Part shown: positions 1-13,589 of the stretch, in pieces
Layout: every line of letters starts with the position of its first letter
Position numbering within the stretch: the first letter of the stretch is position 1
NCBI RefSeq assembly: GCF_010093815.1
Contig: NW_022985554.1
Span: 218,999 to 282,998 of the forward strand
Direction of reading: 5' to 3'
DNA: 64,000 bases
Source: Pseudovirgaria hyperparasitica
Taxonomy: Eukaryota > Ascomycota > Dothideomycetes > Acrospermales > Acrospermaceae
Made by a program: the position numbers and the translations under genes
The notes under the pieces: generated by a model
Databases searched by the model: none
The model's input: the letters and a program-made list of their open reading frames with translations, nothing else
What the model was told of the DNA's origin: nothing

Positions 1-816
1 TGTGATTGATTGATTGATTGTTTGTTTGTTCCGAAGAATCTGTGTTGTGTCGTGGTACGTCTGTCTTGAACGAGCAAGACAGTCAAGGTGTAATGTGAGT
101 TCAATGGGTGCTACTCATCTCTGTACTAGGACTGTCGTTATATATATATATGCATCCTCGTAGATGCACACACCGCGTGACTACCAGTATACGACATGCG
201 ACATCATTCCAGCCCCCGCGCGCAGCCGCAGCTGTCAGCCCGTGCTAACGGTACACCACAAGTCCCTCAACCACTCACCTTGCGCCTCTCACGAAGAATT
301 CCACCGTACGGAAGCGAAGCAGGGAAGTCGCAAGGCTGAGCCCCAGTAGCCACCACCATCGGGCCTTATCTTGTTCCCCTTCGCAGCCTAGCGTGCGTCA
401 ACGAAGCCTTCTAGAAACAGGGGTAGATGCGATGCGCTCGGCCGCGCACTGGTGGATCGAACTTTGACTCGCATTACGCGGATCTTGATCTGCCTTGTTG
501 GAAGCCTAACACCATCCGGCCTGTTGTTGTGGGGCGGTAACTGGTTCTGTAATTATGTGCTCAGATCCTCGTGAGCATTGGGGCTGTGCGGGCTGACGTC
601 AAATCCGCGAAATGCGAGTGGTCTGTGCGCGGGCTGTGACATTAGGTCGGTCACGTGTGAGAGCGACGGGGAGTTCAGGAGTCCGGATAAGTGACTGAAA
701 CGAAAGTTTTATATGTTATGATAGATATCCCAGATTGGGTCATATTTCATGGACTGGATCCAGCACTCTATATGGCTCGTCTTGTCCTCACAGTGGACAC
801 TTTTATTCAGAACTGT
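1..816. other. intergenic, no gene recognised
   Basis: I see no convincing coding exon here. The first 30 bases are a TGAT/TTTG microsatellite and a TA dinucleotide run lies near 139-150. The segment nearest 816 is probably the 3' untranslated region of the zinc transporter gene on the minus strand. Confidence 0.6.
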
Positions 817-2280
817 TCAAGTCCAGGAAATGCTGGGCAAGCGATATTAGCAACACAAATGCAACACCTTTCGAACAGAAAGGGACTCACCCAAGCATGA
901 TACCGGCGCCTGCTGCGATAGCTGCAAACTGTGTGATCGTGTTCTTAACTTCTTTCTTTCGGTCCGGCCCCGTCTCCAACATCTCCGGTACGACGGCAAC
1001 GGTGCCCACATACAAAAACGTCCCGGCGGTAAATGGTAGCAGTAAGTCTCCCCACATCAAGCTCGTCCCTGCGAGCCCGACCCCCTCGACCGCGTTCTCC
1101 CCCGAACTACTCCCTCCAAGTTCTTGTACTGTGATGCCGATTAGCGTGCCGAGAAACGCGCCTGCAGCGGTGATGAACTGCGCGCCCATGGCTTTGCGCT
1201 TCGAGAAGCCAGACTGGATGAGCAGGGCGAAGTCTCCTACTTCATGCGGGATCTCGTGGAAAAAGACGGCGACAGTGGTGGTTGCGCCTATGGTAGGCGA
1301 GGCGTAGAAGGAGGAGGAGAGGGCAAGGCCGTCGGTTATGTTGTGTGTGAAGTCGGCAATGAGATTTAGGTAGCCGGAGAGTTTGACAGAGGGACTGATC
1401 TCCTTATTGGTCTCAGGGGCCGATGAAGAAGAAGTAGTAGTACCGTTGGCTGTGGCGCGGGATTTGAGGGTTGTTGTGTCTGCAGTCATTAGTGCAAGGA
1501 AAGGGCGAGTATATTCGATATATATGGAGACGAATGCTACAATCAAATGAGCGAGATATTTCATTACCTTTTTTCTCCATGCCACTGGCTTTGACGACTT
1601 CAGTCTTCTCGTGCGAGTGCCCGTGATCGTGGTTGTGAGGATCCTGACCTCCAGTTGCGATCCGCAGACTCTTGTCCATAAGTACAAACGTCAAGAACCC
1701 AACCATAATGGCTGCGCCCAGTAAAAGATTGCGGTTTGGCTCGACCATCACAAACTTGACCTCATCAGGGGCAACTTCACCCAGAAATATCTCAGGAAGT
1801 AGATGGAACAACGTGTCTCCGAGCAGTCCACCAACAGCAAAAGCGACCATTACGGAAAGCGAATTGGGGTCTATGTTGGGAGGACATAGTGCTAGAAGAA
1901 AGTTTGGAGGCCCGGAGATGTACAGAGTCGCGAGGAGTGCATTGACTGCTGGACTACCAGGAAAGAGTACGGCGAAAAGCTTGGCCATGAAGCCTGAGGC
2001 CAAAGGCGTGGTAGCCTTTTTGTGGGCATTGAGTTGCTGGACGAATTCACATGACTGTCTCGAGGTTAGCAATAAGAAATTGCCAATTGGAGGGAAGAAG
2101 ACTGTAATGGTGTTTTGTTCCAATGGATCATACCTCAACTTGTTCCTCAATCTCAGGTACCGTAAGTGAGCCTAGAGGTTTTTCGACTGTAGCTTGAACA
2201 CCATTGCTGTAAATAGCTAGCACTAAGAAAATCGGGATAGCCACGCGGCAGAGGCGTAGCAAATAGGATCTGGAAGTCAT
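817..2280 (-). CDS. YKE4: ZIP (SLC39) family zinc transporter, KE4/YKE4 type
   Basis: Four exons: 2280-2134, 2054-1568, 1479-891 and 832-817, giving 412 residues. A signal sequence (MTSRSYLLRLCR then a hydrophobic stretch) is followed by ZIP membrane segments, a His-rich loop HNHDHGHSHEK near residue 195, and the LIV-1 motifs HNITDGLALS and HEIPHEVGD that form the metal site. Family knowledge: KE4/Yke4 moves zinc across the ER or Golgi membrane and keeps cytosolic and luminal zinc balanced. The last exon has only 16 nt and ends ISWT; without that splice the protein would stop four residues earlier at 887, so the C-terminus is the least sure part. Start chosen at the Met before the signal sequence; an in-frame Met lies at 2345. 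Divergent from NOP16, with 281 bp between start codons. Confidence 0.9.
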
Positions 2281-2561
2281 CACGGTGCCCTGATATTGTA
2301 GACCGTCGAAATATTCAGATTGATAACGCGTCAGGGGCGCTCTCATGACAGATGTTCGGCTTCTGAAGCCTGCCAAGTCTCCTTTCCCGGCTGAACCACG
2401 GCCACGGCGTTTCTTACTTCCTTCTGCCACTAAAGATTTCGAATCTGGATTTTTTGACCGCACGGTACTCACCATTCACACCACCTTGCTGGCTGCAACC
2501 CCTCACACTTTACCCCTCTCATCTGCATACAGGCGACTACCTACATATAAAACCCGTTATC

Positions 2562-3373
2562 ATGGGCCGTGAACTCCAGAAGAAGAAGAATCGGTCCAGC
2601 AATCCGAGAGTACGGCAGAAGCCGAAGAGCAAGAAGAAGATTCTCACAAACCCAATCATTGCTGCGAATTGGTATGCACTCCAACTTTTTCGAAGTTTAT
2701 TATAGATAGGTCTTGCAAGGGCCTCCCGACCTAGCATTTCTCGCCCATTTTCTCTTACCAATGCTCACCACAGATCCATCACAGGAACCAAAAAGAAACC
2801 CTCACCCAAAACTACCGCCGCCTGGGCCTTGTTTCCAAGCTGAACAAACGGACCGGCGGCATCGACAAAACCCCCTTGCAATCTACATCCGCCGCCCCGC
2901 AGTCTACCGATGCATTCCTCATAAACGGCCCCGGTAGCACGCCTCTGAACCCTAAATCTATAAATCCTGCTGAAGTCTCTGTGACTCGTGATCCTGCGAC
3001 TGGCCGCATCATCAGTGTTGACACTCCAGTTTCTTCGAACCCGCTGAACGATCCTCTACATGGACTAGATAGTGATGACGATGACAATGAGGAGTGGACA
3101 GCGCATGAATTTGCGCATGTGCCGGAGAAAAAGGGGGGCGAGAGCGGAGTTGTGAGAGTATTGGAAGAGCAGGCGAGAAGTGGGAGGAGGAAGACGCCGC
3201 GAAAGCAGAGCGATAGGGAGCAGGAGTGGATTGCAGACTTGGTGAGGAAATACGGGGAGGACTACGCGAGGATGGCGAGAGACCGAAAGTTGAATCCGAT
3301 GCAGCAGACGACCGGAGAACTAAAGAGGAGAGTGGAAAAGTGGAAGAAGGATCAAAAGGTGGCAGAGGAGTGA
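2562..3373 (+). CDS. NOP16: ribosome biogenesis protein Nop16
   Basis: Two exons, 2562-2671 and 2785-3373, encode 232 residues, the usual length for Nop16. The N-terminus MGRELQKKKNRSS followed by a Lys-rich stretch and ILTNPIIAANW is the family signature, and NYRRLGLVSKLN continues directly across the splice (TG|G codon for Trp). The C-terminal half has the conserved DREQEWIADLVRKYGEDYARMARDRKLN block that ends most Nop16 proteins, here broken only by the length limit of what I quote: it starts near residue 178. Known role: nucleolar 60S ribosomal subunit maturation. The intron is 113 nt, the longest in the window. It runs tail to tail with SFA1, about 400 bp apart. Confidence 0.95.
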
Positions 3374-3773
3374 AACGAGGGTTTTAAGTGGCCCAGCATA
3401 TCACATTGGCGTTATGGGAAATCTCGGGCACAACGGTCGATGTGCTACTATAATCGCTGAGAGGTACGTATTCTCTCAGTAACAAGATTGGCACATAAGG
3501 CCCTCGGGTTGTTACATGCCAAAAATCCACGACATACACATATAGAGCACGAGCCAGTAAGAGCTTGGACCTCAACAATTTGAACTGCATCGATGTGTTC
3601 ACATTACCGCATAACACCCAAGTTACATGCGTACTGCCTTTGGCTTTTTCAACTCCCAAACCCCAGCGCCACCCATCCCTTACAATCGGCTGTAAGACCC
3701 CCTTACCAAGTCAGCCAGGCTCAACAGTGACTATACAGCCGGCGAACGTATGATCATATGAACAGTTGCCAGC

Positions 3774-6248
<2,475 letters not shown>

Positions 6249-7386
6249 TCATGCTTTCGCCGCAGGTGCTTGCTCTACCTTCGATGCCTCGCCCGTCGCA
6301 TCGACTTGCTCACCTCCGACGGGATGCTCAACATCCACGTCGGCTGCAGAGCGTACTTCGGTCTCAGTTTTTGGTGCTTCCGACGCAGGCTCACCATGGA
6401 CAACAGCAGGAGTCGTCTCTACCGGTGTCAACTCTTCAGCAGCACTAGACTGCTTCAAGGCGCTTCCCTGGGTCTCCTCTTTGGCTCCAGTCATACTTTT
6501 CGTCTTGCTCTCCGAGCTATTTCCCTCCTCTCCTTCTTTAGCAGGTCGTCCCAAGCTCGAGCCGCGTCGAGCAAAGTCCTTTAGTCCGCTACCCCAAGTC
6601 TTCTTGGGAGGTGGCTTAGCGGTACCGTCAAGTCCAAGTATACCCTTGATCTCTGGAATTCCAGCGTGGTCTCTCGTATTCCTCATACGGTGACACCAAG
6701 TTGCTTTGCCGTGCTCGAACATAAATTCGCCTCCCACCTGCTTGAAGCTGCCTCCATTTATGGCGTTCTTCCCAGACTTGAGCCCTTGCAGTATGCTACG
6801 GAGAGCACCACCTAACATGCCAGACTGGATGTACTCAGGCTTCTTGGGCCCTAGATCAAGTGTGCGAACCATACCCAAGGCGTCGTAGAGCTTGGTAGAT
6901 GGGTCGGCATATACAGGAAATGGGCAGCCAGTAGTTTCGACATACATGTCAATGAGTTCTGGCTTGCCACACCCGATGACTGTTATGAAGGTAGGTTTTT
7001 CGAGACTGATTAGGTCTTCGGGGGTGATAGAGGAGCATAGGGTACGAAGGTATTCTTGGCAGTTCTGAATTATATTAGCAGGTCCACGTATATGAGTGTT
7101 TATCAGCACCTACACCACAGAAGAAGTGTCGGACAAAAATGATGAGCTGGCGAGGAGCCGTATTATCTGCCGTGTACAGGCTCTTGAAAGTGCGGGAGCT
7201 GCCCTTGTTGTCAAGAACGACGAGGTCTTCACACTTCTTCAGATCTTCTTCAGTAGGTAAAGCTGTCGAGACATTCAGGTCGCCTTTGAACTCTCCCTGG
7301 GTATCATCCGGCTTGGAAACGTCACTCTTCTCGGGAGCAACGTTCTCTTGTGGCGCTCCCGGGGTCGCGACCGGTTCGGAAGCCAT
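6249..7386 (-). CDS. AhpC/TSA (PRXL2-like) thioredoxin-fold protein with disordered tail
   Basis: Two exons, 7386-7114 and 7064-6249, encode 362 residues. The core resembles fungal AhpC/TSA antioxidant-domain proteins of the PRXL2/selenoprotein U-like type: LIIFVRHFFCG|NCQEYL near residues 83-95 gives a CGNC redox pair, followed by FITVIGCGKPELID, TGCPFPVYADPSTKLYDALGM and CHRMRNTRDH. The intron falls exactly between Gly and Asn of CGNC. After about residue 255 the protein is low-complexity Glu/Ala/Pro/Ser, which suggests a disordered tail beyond the usual domain. Start chosen at the ATG with A at -3; the frame extends upstream only to a GTG. Likely a cytosolic redox protein; substrate unknown. 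Confidence 0.85.
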
Positions 7387-8310
7387 TGTAGGTAACGGAG
7401 CTAGCAGTATGTGCTTCTCGAAACCTTCGAGTTGACTGTGCACAACTTGAGGTGCAAATAAAGTTAACAGACAAGCTGTACAGAGATGGCAATAATCCTG
7501 GAAATTGATTCTGAACCGCCTTGTGGGAGGATGTAATAGCGATGGCTTTGTATTGTAGTGTGCTGGTTAGTAACGAAGCCCAAGTCGTGTATCAGGTACA
7601 AGGATGAAGTACAAACTACGGCTTGGAATGGAAAGACGCCGCCCTGTAGATGCTTTGTGTTTCTTTGTAAGACGCTCGACAAAGAAGAGGAGGAGCTTGA
7701 CGTGAAACTTGCAGCAGCAGCAGCAGATAGATTAGCAAGGTCGCAGGTGGATGGACCGGATGTAAGGGTCTTCCGGGGTTAGTTATCCATGGATCTTACC
7801 TGTTACATAGGTATTAGCGCCATGATCAACAAAGGTTGATGATCAACATGATGCAGGTGGGCTTGGTAGGTAATTATTACGAGAAACCCAGGTTGAACAA
7901 AAATTGGTTCACTTATTATTCGCAATTCTGTAGTCGATAAACATATTTATACGCGACACGTTCGTGTGCAACCTTGTACAAACGCTGCTGCAGGTGCATC
8001 GCATGCAGTCTCACGGTAGAACGTGGCTCATGGTAGAACGTGGCGCTGCCAGGGTCCAGAGTCATGCATGGTTATCCAAGGTAAATTTTCCGCTGCCTAT
8101 GACGACAGTGACAGCTTCATGACACAACAGAAATCATAATAAGAACCACTGCGACATTCATGGCCTGGTCATATGTAAAGCCTTCCCATTCACCAGATAC
8201 TGATGACTGACCTGATTTTTAGTATACACCCCCCACCTGTGTTTCCGCCGTCACCTATCCCATCCTCCTAAATTTGACCAGCACAGCCATGTGCCCCTTG
8301 TCAATACCAC
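7387..8310. other. intergenic, small repeats only
   Basis: No gene recognised. There is a CAG trinucleotide run near 7713-7727 and a short direct repeat containing GGTAGAACGTGGC at about 8014 and 8031. Confidence 0.5.
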
Positions 8311-9518
8311 TCACTTCGCTTTGAGCCTGTTTAAAGTCTCTTGAACAGAGTCGTACTTCTCATGATCCTCCCCATACACATCTCTATACACTACCCTCGC
8401 ATTCTCCGCCGCCTTCAACGCAAGAGACATATCACCATAGCGCTCCGCGGCGTACGAGATATCGTGATAGCTATACTTGATCAGTATAGCATAACTAGTA
8501 AAACAAGACTCGCTTACATTCTGCCAAGCTCTGCTACCTTGAGGTCCTCCTGGATGAGGAGCATGGCAGCCTCTGAAAGAGCATTAACAAGACGCATAAG
8601 ATGGTCGGTGCTTGGGAAGAGCTTGTTGATATCGTCCGCTGTCTGATCGCTGATCTCCCTCAGTCGATACCGACGCTGGAAGCTCAAGTCAGTCTTAGAT
8701 CCAAAGGGTTGATTCTCCCAGCACGCTTCGCACACGCAAGTGAACCCATAATGGCGCATATGCCAAGCCCGCTTCGCTGTATCATTAAACGGATCACAGT
8801 AGCAGATGGTAATCTCGTCGCCAGCCTTGATAGTTTTAATCGAATGGATGTTCTCTTTACCGGTGCGAGCGTTATAGCTAAAGAAAGCGTTCGGCATGCA
8901 CGAATGGTTGATCCGAGCACATTTAAGGAATACTCCTGCGCCGCGTTCATCGATTCCCATACAATTGGTCTGGAAGATGGACACAAGGCTCTTTTCTGGA
9001 GCGATCCGGGCAGCATACTGTTCCTCCACTCTCTCCATAGCATTAGCCGATAGTGGCGCATTACGCTTGACCGGATCCCAGTACTGCGGATTCTGACCAT
9101 GAGCGGAATGCAAGCTCATGTACGCAGCCTGATCGTCTGGGGATAGCTTGGAGAACTCCTTTTCGAGATCAGCCGTGAGCCACCTTGGATTCTCCATGAC
9201 GATAAGCGGTGCTTCTGACATGATGCGAGTGCCTCGTGGGATGTCAACGAGAGCAAAAGTACCGTAGCCTTTCTCTGCTATGTGACGAACTTCGGACAGT
9301 GCTGGACCAGCGGTCATATTAGTGTTCATGGCGAGATCCTGCATTTCCCGTTCGGATGCTAGCCTTGGCTTTGCCTTTTCTCTTTCAGGCGTATCGACTT
9401 TTTCGAAAATATATCCGTCAAGTAGGCTTTGAGTAGAGGTAAGACCGTCAACACCAAATTTAGTATTGTCTGGTAAGTCCAATAGAGGCTGGAATGAGGT
9501 CGAAGTTGCAAGAGCCAT
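8311..9518 (-). CDS. SET domain protein (SMYD-like, no MYND finger)
   Basis: Two exons, 9518-8518 and 8470-8311, encode 386 residues. A SET domain begins near residue 78 (IAEKGYGTFALVDIPRGTRI) and contains the hallmark RINHSCMPNAFFSY, the catalytic-region motif AGDEITICYCD and the post-SET cluster CVCEAC. The order, and the absence of a MYND zinc finger, match fungal SET5/SMYD-like lysine methyltransferases; the substrate (histone or other protein) cannot be read from sequence. The second exon supplies a helical tail (YHDISYAAERYGDMSLALKA) resembling the TPR-like end of SMYD proteins. The start is the first true ATG (MALATSTSF); upstream the frame opens only with TTG. Intron 47 nt. Confidence 0.9.
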
Positions 9519-10735
9519 AATGTGAGTTCTTTTCAATCCTGTGCACTGTACAATTGAGAAAGCGATCAGAAAATTTCATGCGTCTACCGTCTTCCGGCGG
9601 CCTACTGACGACTGCCGGGTAGGTAAGGTACAAACGATACACTTGCGTTGTGAGTACATACTGCAGGGCCTACCGGGCATTTTTGGTGGGATACCTGCAA
9701 TGGTGAAGTCCTTGACATGTACACGTACCTAGTCTCCCATCTGAACAACACGAAGCTGTTATGTGTGGAACATTATCAGACAGTCCCTAAGTTTTTCAAG
9801 GCAAACCTGAGGCATATGGATATGTGTATAAGTGGAGTTGTTATTGCTCTGTCTTGCGCGCTAGGGAAACGAATTACCCGATCTATACTTGGTGAACCCT
9901 GTTATAAGAAAGGTTAGGGTCTTCTACATTCTGTCCCTGTGCTATCAACACTGCTAGGTGGTCGTACACGTTGTTAATAGGCTTGCGTGTGTGCACTACG
10001 CGTTCCCGGTTTGCTCATGTGGTGAATGTTAATCATTTTTGGACCATCGTGAAAAGTGACAGTCTACTTGCTATGGCTTTGCGAGTTGAAGTATCACCAT
10101 CAACAGAAACCAGATTGTCCAGGCATCCATCACTTTAGCATCGGCGGTCGATCACGATGTTGACTCAGCGCAGAATTCAACTGATAGCTTTTTGCTTCAC
10201 TGACGGACTTTCTCCTCTATATGCTCCTCATGTTTAAATTCCTGCTCAGACCTACCTTTGCTCCTACCTGATCTAGCCTATATTTGAATGCTGTTCCGTG
10301 ACCGCCAAGTCAGATGAATGACAATTGACGCTTATGAAGTTTGAGACCAATATCACGAGAATCTGCAGACGCAGAATCGAATGTGTCCAATTATCAGGTA
10401 CTTCGTCATACTTATGTCTGGTATTCACCTGTATATTGAGTTTGCGTAGCTTCACCCCTTATCTGGTCCTGGTCATCTCGTAAGTTATCCAACCGCTGTG
10501 TGCTATCAATTGCAGACTTTCCGACGATGCCTGTTACATGCGCGACCGTAACAGAAGCTTCTATCGTCGATTGTGACGCCATGATCTCTTGTCCCTGCCT
10601 GGTTACCACCTTATGCTTTTCGTGCTGTCTCGACTTTCTGTTCGACGGGTGTTTTCTCGCAGTTTTTGGCAGACTCGCAGTTGAAGACCTCACAGGTATA
10701 TTTTGAACTTTGGATGCAATCGAACATTGGGTCAT
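9519..10735. other. intergenic; 107-codon frame directly after the next gene's stop
   Basis: No recognised gene. On the minus strand the region 10735-10412 is open for 107 codons in the same frame as, and immediately following, the TAA that ends the unknown Cys-rich protein. It has no recognisable domain. The rest, 9519-10411, shows nothing. Confidence 0.4.
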
Positions 10736-12215
10736 TTATTCAAAAACAGTAGTCGAGATTGAAGCTAACACTGATATTTCTTGTTGTAGTGCACTCCTTC
10801 TCTCGCGTGCGTTCCACTTCCTCTTCTGCTGACCTGACATTCTACTACATCCTGTGGGTGCATCTTGACCCTCGAATCTATTCGAATGTCCCGCGCCAGA
10901 TGGCCCTGTAGAGCTATGATTGCGTTCTGAAGCTTCACCTCCTTCCCAATTAGTAGCCAGATCCAAGGAACTGGAAGGAGGCATTTCTTCTTCGGTTTGA
11001 GAATCCAGCTGACCGGCCGGGGTGTCCAAAAGCTCTTGAACACCAGGTAATATTTGTGTTGCAATCAGTCGGGCGATGATTCTGCACCCAATACAGGCGC
11101 AAGGCTCTGGGTAGTTACAAGCGTCGAGATACATCGGTGTCTCACCACTCAGACGAATGCATGTAGTACACTCGCAATGCAATGGATAAGTACACTCGGG
11201 GTCTTCGACGTCGTCTTCTGGCGCGGTTGGCTCATCGATCGCTTCATCGTCGATTGTCTGCTCATTATTTGACTGTTCCTTTTTAGCTTTCTCGTTATTT
11301 GTCTGCTCGTCATTTGTCTGCCCGTCATCTGTCTGCTTATCATTTCTCTCCTCGGCGTTTTTCTGCTCGTCCTTTTCTTCAGCTAGACCTAGTCTAGTAT
11401 GAAGAACCATTGCCGATTTCAGGTTCGAGGGGGTGGTTTTTCCATCTTGAACACAATTTGCAGCGCGTTCATCGATGTCCAAAGGCCCTACTCCGCCTTC
11501 GGTTTCGTCCCGTCGTACATGTAGCCCATGCGCATCAACAGTGTCCATCTGAGTGAGATATTCGAATTTTGAGCTATCTGGAAGATCCATTCCCGTTGAT
11601 GCGGTGACGGTGCTCAACGGAGCACTGAGTTGTTCGGCCATCGGAACCGTATCAGGAGACGACCTTTCGTCTGAATGTCGACAAATGTCTTTAACAAAAC
11701 CGTACGGGCCGGGGTACATGCTCTTGGAACGCACATAGCACCATTGTGGCTCTATGTCTGCCATATAATGGTCAGCATCTACTAAGCGCGAAAGACCCCC
11801 TGTCGCATATACCACATTCCACTTGTAAGTTCAATGGTAGCCAATCTTGCTTAAGCAAGATGACTCTTTCGTCTTCAGCATGAAACACCTTCCTCCCACA
11901 GAACTCGCACGTAGGCATGCTGTCACTTGCGCTATCCCTTCGGTCATCGTTTGTAGTATATTGACAAGCTATCTGTTCTCGTAGAATGGCAGCATTCCTT
12001 TTCATAATCTTACACGTTGAAGCACTGAGGTCAACGGTATGAATTCGAGTTGATTCGTGGAACTTGAAGCGGTCAACGAGAAAACGATTGTCGAGCTTTG
12101 CCAGGAAGGGCTGATTATGCCGCTGGAGAATCGTGAAACAGTATGCACATTCGCTCCCTGCTGCGCAAAATTCGGAATGTGGAGGTAGAGGGAATTGAAC
12201 GAAAGGTTCCGCCAT
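10736..12215 (-). CDS. uncharacterised Cys-rich protein with duplicated C-x-Y-P motif
   Basis: Two exons, 12215-11813 and 11751-10736 (61-nt intron, codon G|AG), encode 472 residues. I do not recognise the family. The N-terminal third has spaced CxxC pairs (CAYC, CEFC) that look like metal ligands. The middle has a degenerate 15-bp tandem repeat (about 11290-11355) encoding acidic, Asn/Gln-rich five-residue units such as DEQTN. After it come two related motifs, CTYPLHCECTTC and CNYPEPCACIGC, separated by about 17 residues. The C-terminus is polar and disordered. No signal peptide or membrane segment. Start chosen at MAEPFVQ with A at -3. A TATA-like run lies at 12236-12245. Function unknown; zinc binding is inference. 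Confidence 0.7.
11290..11355 (-). repeat. 15-bp coding minisatellite
   Basis: On the plus strand the unit reads roughly TCGTCATTTGTCTGC, repeated four times with substitutions and with further decayed copies on both sides. It encodes a five-residue unit rich in Asn, Gln, Thr, Asp and Glu inside the Cys-rich protein. Being a multiple of three, copy changes would keep the frame. Confidence 0.75.
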
Positions 12216-13589
12216 CGTGAGCGAGAGTGAAAAGTAGTATATATAGTATGGAGGAGATACAAGATGTAACAATTTGACAATGATAAGGAAAGCGGAAATA
12301 CAATGTTTGTAAAGGGATTGACCGAGCGATATGATGTTTTGGTAACAAGACAGGAGAAAGGTGGCCACCGTTGCTGGTCGAGCGTTGATGGTAGACATTG
12401 CTCTTTCCTTTCGACATCACTTCTGCCGGCTTGCCTGTGATCTTGTGCTTGGGGGCGCCGATGCCTCCAGAAGACTCCTAAATTAATAACTGAAAAATGA
12501 TCTAGGTACCGTAGCGAATATCCTGACAAGAGCAGATTGAGGCTACCTTTCGAGAGTCAAAAGTGGCTGAGGAAGCGCATGATGAGACTTATCGGCTTCA
12601 GACACATTCGCAGGCGAAGCAAGAGCCACGTAAATCTTCAAACTCGCAGCCAGCTTTAGATATCCCAGGACTCGATGTACTGTCAGCGTGTGATGAAGCT
12701 ACTGCTCTAGAAGTGCACAAAGTTTTCCACGTCAACTTGCTGAGTCAAGATCTCGCAGCTTGCTTTTCCTAATCCTAGTTCAACTGAAATAGCTGCGAAC
12801 AACGAAGAAGCTGAAAGCCAACGTCCTCTGTCTGCCACCGCGCCCATGACATGCAGTCATGTTGTGTTCACTAGAGCTTGACCCAACATTCAGACGAGAT
12901 GGCCATGGTCTCTCACAGACTGGTATGCAGCCATTCAGGAGTATCGATAGCTTCTTCACCTATTTTGACTTGATTCCATTAGCGATAAATTAAGGTGTGC
13001 AGTAAACGCTAGTTCCCTGCCTAGATGTGGCTTTCCATCGGCCGAAACCGCCAGACTTACTACTGTAAGGTAAGCTATTCACATCATATGAAGCTATGTG
13101 CCAGATTCGAACAGGGGCCAGGGACTAAAAATCTCACTCGCAGGCATGAAAAAGCGGAGATTCCACTATCATCCAGTTGAGTTTTCACGGCACGATCGAG
13201 ACCGAGACAGGATGGAACTTCCCACAGCCAAGGATGTCCCCCCGCAAACTTATGCAGAGACCATTGTGTGCATGCATGCGAAAAGAAGCATTCATTGGCG
13301 ACGGGCTTGATTGATTTTAAGCTTTGTGCACTAGATCGGGTGGGGTAAAGCCACGTTCTTCTGATTTGCGGGGTGAGTGGTAGGAATACGCGGAATGGTT
13401 AAGCTAGTGAAGATCATTCATCAGGCTGAACAATACGCCTCGGCATGTCCTTGCTTGAGGGCATTGAACAGATTCAAGCTGTCTGCAAGAATTGTGTATG
13501 AATAGGACCGGGCAGATGGCAGAGGCGCGAGTGCTTTGTTGGTTCTGCCCTCGACGATCGCAAGACTTACTCTTGAAGTTTCAGTCGAG
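12216..13589. other. intergenic, no gene recognised
   Basis: About 1.4 kb separating a minus-strand and a plus-strand gene, so it contains two promoters. No exon with family similarity or good splice partners was found. Confidence 0.5.

Noticed and set aside
13098-13175. Possible tRNA on the minus strand (TTCGAAT box-B-like)
   Set aside because: The stem flanking the TTCGAAT loop does not pair and no A box or acceptor stem fits.
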